A DNA stretch of 64,000 nucleotides from JAJDAT01 sp964570665 (lineage in GTDB: Bacteria; Nitrospinota; Nitrospinia; Nitrospinales; JAJDAT01). The stretch's first letter is position 1. The number at the start of each line of letters is the position of its first letter. A model generated the notes under the pieces. That model was not told the origin of the DNA. It did no database searches and saw only the letters and a program-made list of their open reading frames with translations. Shown piece by piece: positions 44,801 through 50,800 of this stretch. Both the position numbers and the translations under genes were made by a program. The stretch spans positions 124,001-188,000 of the forward strand of contig CAZMZH010000007.1 of NCBI GenBank assembly GCA_964570665.1, read 5' to 3'.

Positions 44801-47800
44801 TCTAACGGGGTTGGAGACCTTACGGTTGCAAGCGGAGTCACGGTATCTTCATCGAATAACAGGATAACCATTTTTGCCAAAGACCTCGATTTACAAGGTC
44901 AATTAAATAGCGGCACAAATTCCATGTTCATCTATGGAACGGGAAGTGGAATGATTGGATTAGGCGATACCGCTGGCGATATGACTATTAGCGGCGCCGA
45001 ATTACAAAACATTACGTCAAGCCATTTAACTCTCGGCGGAACGCTAATAGGCGGAATCGAAGTCGACAATATCACTGCCGTAAATAATGCAAATATTGAC
45101 GAAATTACTTTAAGCGCCCAAAACGTAAACAACACAATAACATTTGGCGGCAGCGCTTCCACTTTTACTAAATTAAATGCATACTCCAATGACGGAGTTA
45201 CCGTAAACGCTAATCTTTCCACAACGGATACATTAAAAGTATTCTCCGATTCAAACAATACGGGCACTGGCGACTTCACCGTGTCGGATCAGGCTACAGT
45301 TTTAACGGGATCTGGTTTTACGCTCGTAACTAACGATATCCATTTAAATGGTACGGGTTCTATTAATACTGGAAGTAATCAATTACTTATTTCGGCGTCA
45401 GATGGCGAGACTATTGGTCTTGGAGATGGCACAAGCGGTTTTAGCCTTAACGGCTCCGAATTAGGAAATATTACAACTCAAACTTTAGCCATTACTTCTT
45501 CGGCTCTGTTTAACAGTAATATTGTTGTCAATAATGTCCAAAATACCAATGTCGCAAATATTAGCGAAGTGAGGCTTGCCGCTACTGGAGCCAGTCAAAC
45601 CATAACCTTTGAAAATAATACGTCTAACTTCGGCTTACTAAACGTCGATGCAGAACAAGTTATTATTAATGCCGACTTAAATTCTACAAACGATGTTTCA
45701 ATTACTTCGGAACAAACATTAAGTATTAACTCTAGCATAACCGCTTTAAATGACTTGGATATAGTTTCTAGTAACGGCAGTATTAATGTTAATGGATCTT
45801 TGACTTCAACGAATGGCGATTTGTCGCTGTATGCCAACGACCAAATCAATACCCAAGCGCAAGTTAATGCCACTAACGGAACCTTAGAGTTTGACGCAGG
45901 CGACGACATTACAATCAATGCCGACGTCAATTTTGGCGCTGTTGGGATCATGACAACAGACGGAAGAATCGATACCGATAACGGAGCGGAAATTATTGGC
46001 GTTTCATTAGCAACCATTACCCGTACTGGTATGGACTTGAACACGCAGGTTGCTAATCTTAATTTCTTCAACTTTATCACTGGCGACGTAATCGTCGATA
46101 ACCATGGCGGCATTACGGCCACGGGAACAAACCTTGGCGGAACGGTTGATATAACAACTCACAGTCCTTTGACAGTGGGCGGAGCGGGAATTACCGCCGC
46201 CGGTAATATCACCCTTACAGCCTCCGGCGAAGAAGGCAAAACCGACGATAACCTGACGATTCAAGGAAACGTAACTTCCACGTCCGGTAGTGTCGACCTG
46301 GCTTCCGACGACGCTCTGATTGTAGATTCTGCAGTGAGCGCCGCTAGTGGAGACATTGAGGTCGCCTCTACTAACGACACGGTAACGATAAACGAATCGG
46401 TTACGTCCTCAGGAGATTTAATGATTTCCGCACAGGACATTGAAGTTGACGGAACCGTAGCGGCTAACAACTTAACAATCGTAGCGGCTGACGGCAATTC
46501 GATTGGTCTTGGTAACGCCACAGGGGACATGACCCTTGACGGATCGGAACTAGATAATATTTCTGTGAACAATGTTGTTATTGGAGATGTAAACACCGGT
46601 ACAATTACGGTTGACGGTATCGCGGAAACCCAAAGCGATACCCTGGGTTCCGTTACTTTAAATAGTAACGATTCCATTAATCTGGTTAACGAAGGATCTA
46701 CCTTCGACTCTCTAACCGCAAACGCAAACGGCGACGTTAACGTTGAGACGGATGTAACCGCAGACGTTGGAGATTTTGTAGCGGTAGCGGATGCAGACGG
46801 TTCTGGAGACGGCGGCTTTACCCTAACTCAAAACGCTTCGGTAACAGCCGAAGGCGAAATAGGAATCACCGCAGAGGAAACAATAGTTGATGGCGCCCTC
46901 GCCGCTTCCGGTGGATTAAATTTGGCGGCGGTCGACGGCATCACAATCAGCAATGATTACACTGTAGATGGCGAAATCAATATAGACGCCGACTCAAACA
47001 AAGACGGATTAGGCAACTTTGAACTATTAAACAATATTGCCATCGACTCCACCAACAACGCTATCGCGATCACGGCAAACGATTTCATCATCAACGGAAC
47101 CATCAACAGCGGAACCGCAGACACCATTCTGACCACAACGTTTGGCAGATCCATTGGAATTGGCGACGGTGGCGGCAACGCGAGAATTGACCGAACCGAA
47201 CTAGCAAATATCACTGCAAATAACCTCATAGTTGGTGACGATCAAAATAGTTCCATTACAGTTGACGGCGTTCAATTAATCGACTTGACAAATATCGGAG
47301 GGGTAACCTTAAATGCGACCCAAGTCGGTAAATCGGTTCTCTTTAGATACAATCCTTCTTCATTTAAAGATTTAACCGTCAATGCAGATAACGATATTAC
47401 CTCTTATAGCGGTTTAACAGCGCAATCGGCTAACTTAACCGCCAACGACGCCATTACCTTAAGAGGAACAACAACCGTACCGACTTTAACCGCAAATGGA
47501 CGTTCTATTTCAATCGACGGAGCGACGACTTCGACTACGGCTAATCTAACCGCTACAAATAACGTAACGGTTTATGGAACGTCTAATATCGATAACTTAC
47601 AAGTTAACGCGGGCATTGATGTTGTCCTTAAAGGAACATTAAACGGTAACACCGCAAACATAAATGCTGGGGACGATTTAACTGTATCCAATGCAACATC
47701 CACATTTAATTCGTTCACCGCTTCGGCTACAGACGACGTAAGTTTAACCGGTTCCATGACAGTGGAGACTTTAACCTTAAACGCCGGCGATTATTTGACC

Positions 47801-50800
47801 ATTAATGGAGCGACAAACGTAACTAACTTGTCTATGAACGCTGGTAGAGACGCTCGGTTATACGGCGATGTAACCGCCACTATTGGCGACATAAACGCCA
47901 ACCGTCATATCTACTTTAGAAACAATATCGATATCGGAACAATAAACGCAGACACTCAAAGCAGTATCGACGCAAACGCTACGATTATTTCAAATACCGC
48001 TAATTTTTCAGCTACTGGCGGTAGCGTTACGTTTCGGGGCATTCATAATATAACGAATTTGACGGCCAATGCCGGTACTTACGATGTCAACCTCTATGGA
48101 ACGCTAAACTCTGTAACGGGCGATATTGACGCAGGACGCCATATTAGATTGCGCGAATCGTCTACCTTCCAAGATTTAGATATGAACGCAGGTCAAGGAA
48201 TTGCAACGGTAGGAAACTTAACGGCTACAACCGGTAATTTTACCGCCGGTAATACAGCATCGTTTAATGGAACGACAAACGTTGATACCATGACCGTCAA
48301 CACGGGAACAGATATCGTGTTCTATGGAACCGTTAATTCCACGACGGCATCATTGACCGCTAACGACGACGCATACTTATACGCAAACACATCAATCGAT
48401 TCGCTAAATGTGGACGCTTTTGACGATATTGGAGTTAGAACATCCTTAACTTCAACGCAAGCGACCTTCTCTTCTGGCGACACTATAACGTTAGATGGAA
48501 CTTTGATTGTCGATTCTCTAACTGTAAGCACAGATAATTACGACGTGAATGTTCGAGGCGCCCTAACCTCTTCTTCTGTAGATATAGACTCCGGTAGACA
48601 CGCTTATTTGAGTGGAGTTTCCAATATAACTGACTTAGATATGAATGCCGCCAGCGGTATTTCAATAAGTAACGACCTGACAAGCGACACGACTTCGTTA
48701 ACCTCTGGTTCCAGCACAACATTAAGAGGAACCTCAACGCTTGGCGATTTAACCGTTAATGCAGGAAATAGCGTTAACTTCTATGGAACGTTAACAGCCG
48801 ATACGGCGGAAGTAGATGCCGGACAATATTTCAGACTACGCGAGTCGTCGACTTTCCAAACCAGTATGGATGTAGACGCAGGATATTATATTGATATTAA
48901 CGGTAGCCTGACCGCTCAAACGGGTATCTTCACTTCGGGATATTCGGCGGCATTTAACGGTATTAATAATATCGATACCCTGAATGTTAATGCGATAAAC
49001 GATATTAGCGTTAAAGGCTCTTTAACGGCTTCTAACTCCGCTACTTTAAGCGCTGGCGACGATTTGAGCTTACACGCCGCTTCCTCTTTTGGAACGTTAA
49101 ACGCTACGGCGGTAAAAGATCTGGCGGTTAGCGGGTCCTTGTCATCAACTCAAGCGACATTAGATACCGGTCGAAACCTCAGCTTACGCGGAACGGTCAT
49201 CGTACCTACCTTTTCTGCTAACGCGGGTAACGATTTAAATACTTACGATATTTTAGATACGACAAACTTGACATTAAGCGGTGGTCGAAATATTAGAATT
49301 AATTCAACCGTAACCGCTTCTTCCGCCGATATCGACGCGATTGGATCGGCGACGGTTTACGGAAACGCAACATTGAACTCCCTAGAAGTTGACGCCGGAC
49401 AGAGCGTAAATCTTTATGGTTCTGTATCGGCGGTTACTGGAACAATAAATGCAGGCCAATACGCTAGATTCCGTAACACGCATGATTACACAACCAGCCT
49501 AAATGTAAATGCTGGTACTTCAGTTGATTTATACTTGGGAAGCATTACGACTCCAACAGGAAATTTCATTGCCGGTTCCAATGCGGGATTTAATGGTACG
49601 GTTGCTATCGATCAATTAACCGTCGACGCCGGTCAAGATCTCTGGATTAAAGGTCAATTAACATCGACAACCGCTAATTTAACCGCTGGCGACGATCTTA
49701 CATTAAATACCGTCGCCAATTTACAAACGTTGTCGGCTAGCGCAAACGACGAGTTGTATGTAACCAACGTATTGAACTCTAATCAAGCGACTTTAACTTC
49801 TCAAGATAATATTACGGTAGGCGGCACAGTTACGATAGCGACAGGCGTTCTTAATTCTCAAAGACATATATACCTTAGAGATAATTTAAACATAGATTCT
49901 TTAACGGCCACCGCGCATCACGACACCGATCCTTCTATGAATTCAAGCGTTAGCGTAACCGGTTCGTTAACCTCGGTAACGGCTAACTTAAACGCAGACT
50001 ATAACGTCAGTATTAACGCGGTTACTTCTGCCGACAACTTGACCATTGTCGCCGGTAGAGATATCATCGTTCGCGGTCAATTGACTTCTACTACCGCAAA
50101 CATGTCTGCCGGAAATAGTCTAGGTCTCCATTCCGTTTCGGATACCGCAAGCCTAACCGCTAATGCGACAAATGATATTTCTATAAGAAATTCGTTAACG
50201 GGAACTCAAGCGACCTTGACCGCGCAAGACAATATCACCATTCAAGGAACAACGACTCTCCAAAACTTTGACGCTACGGCAGGAAATTCTATCAGTGTCT
50301 ATGGAACTTTCGCATCGGCAACGGGCGATTTAATCGCTCAACGCAATATTAGCTTAAGAGATAATATCTCGATCAATACTTTAAACGCTACGGCACAACA
50401 CGATACAGACCCAGCGGTCCTATCCTCGATCAGCGTCAGCGGCGCGTTAGATTCAACGACGGCAAACTTAACGGCGGGTTATAACGTAAGTGTCAACGCC
50501 AATTCTACGGTAAATAACCTCACTGTTGATGCAGGAAACGATTTGACCGTTTACGGCCAACTGACTTCCGTAATGACTGATTTGACGGCTGGAGACGATC
50601 TTAAAGTAAGCGCCATCTCCAATATTCAAACATTAATTGCAAATGCGGCGGATGGCTTAAACATTGGCAATCAATTAACCGCAACTGACGTCAATTTAAC
50701 TTCGCTTGGCAACGTTACCGTAAGAGGAAATACGAGCATGCAAACTCTTACAATTAACTCCGGCGCCGGTATTAATATTTACGATAACTTGACCGCAACT

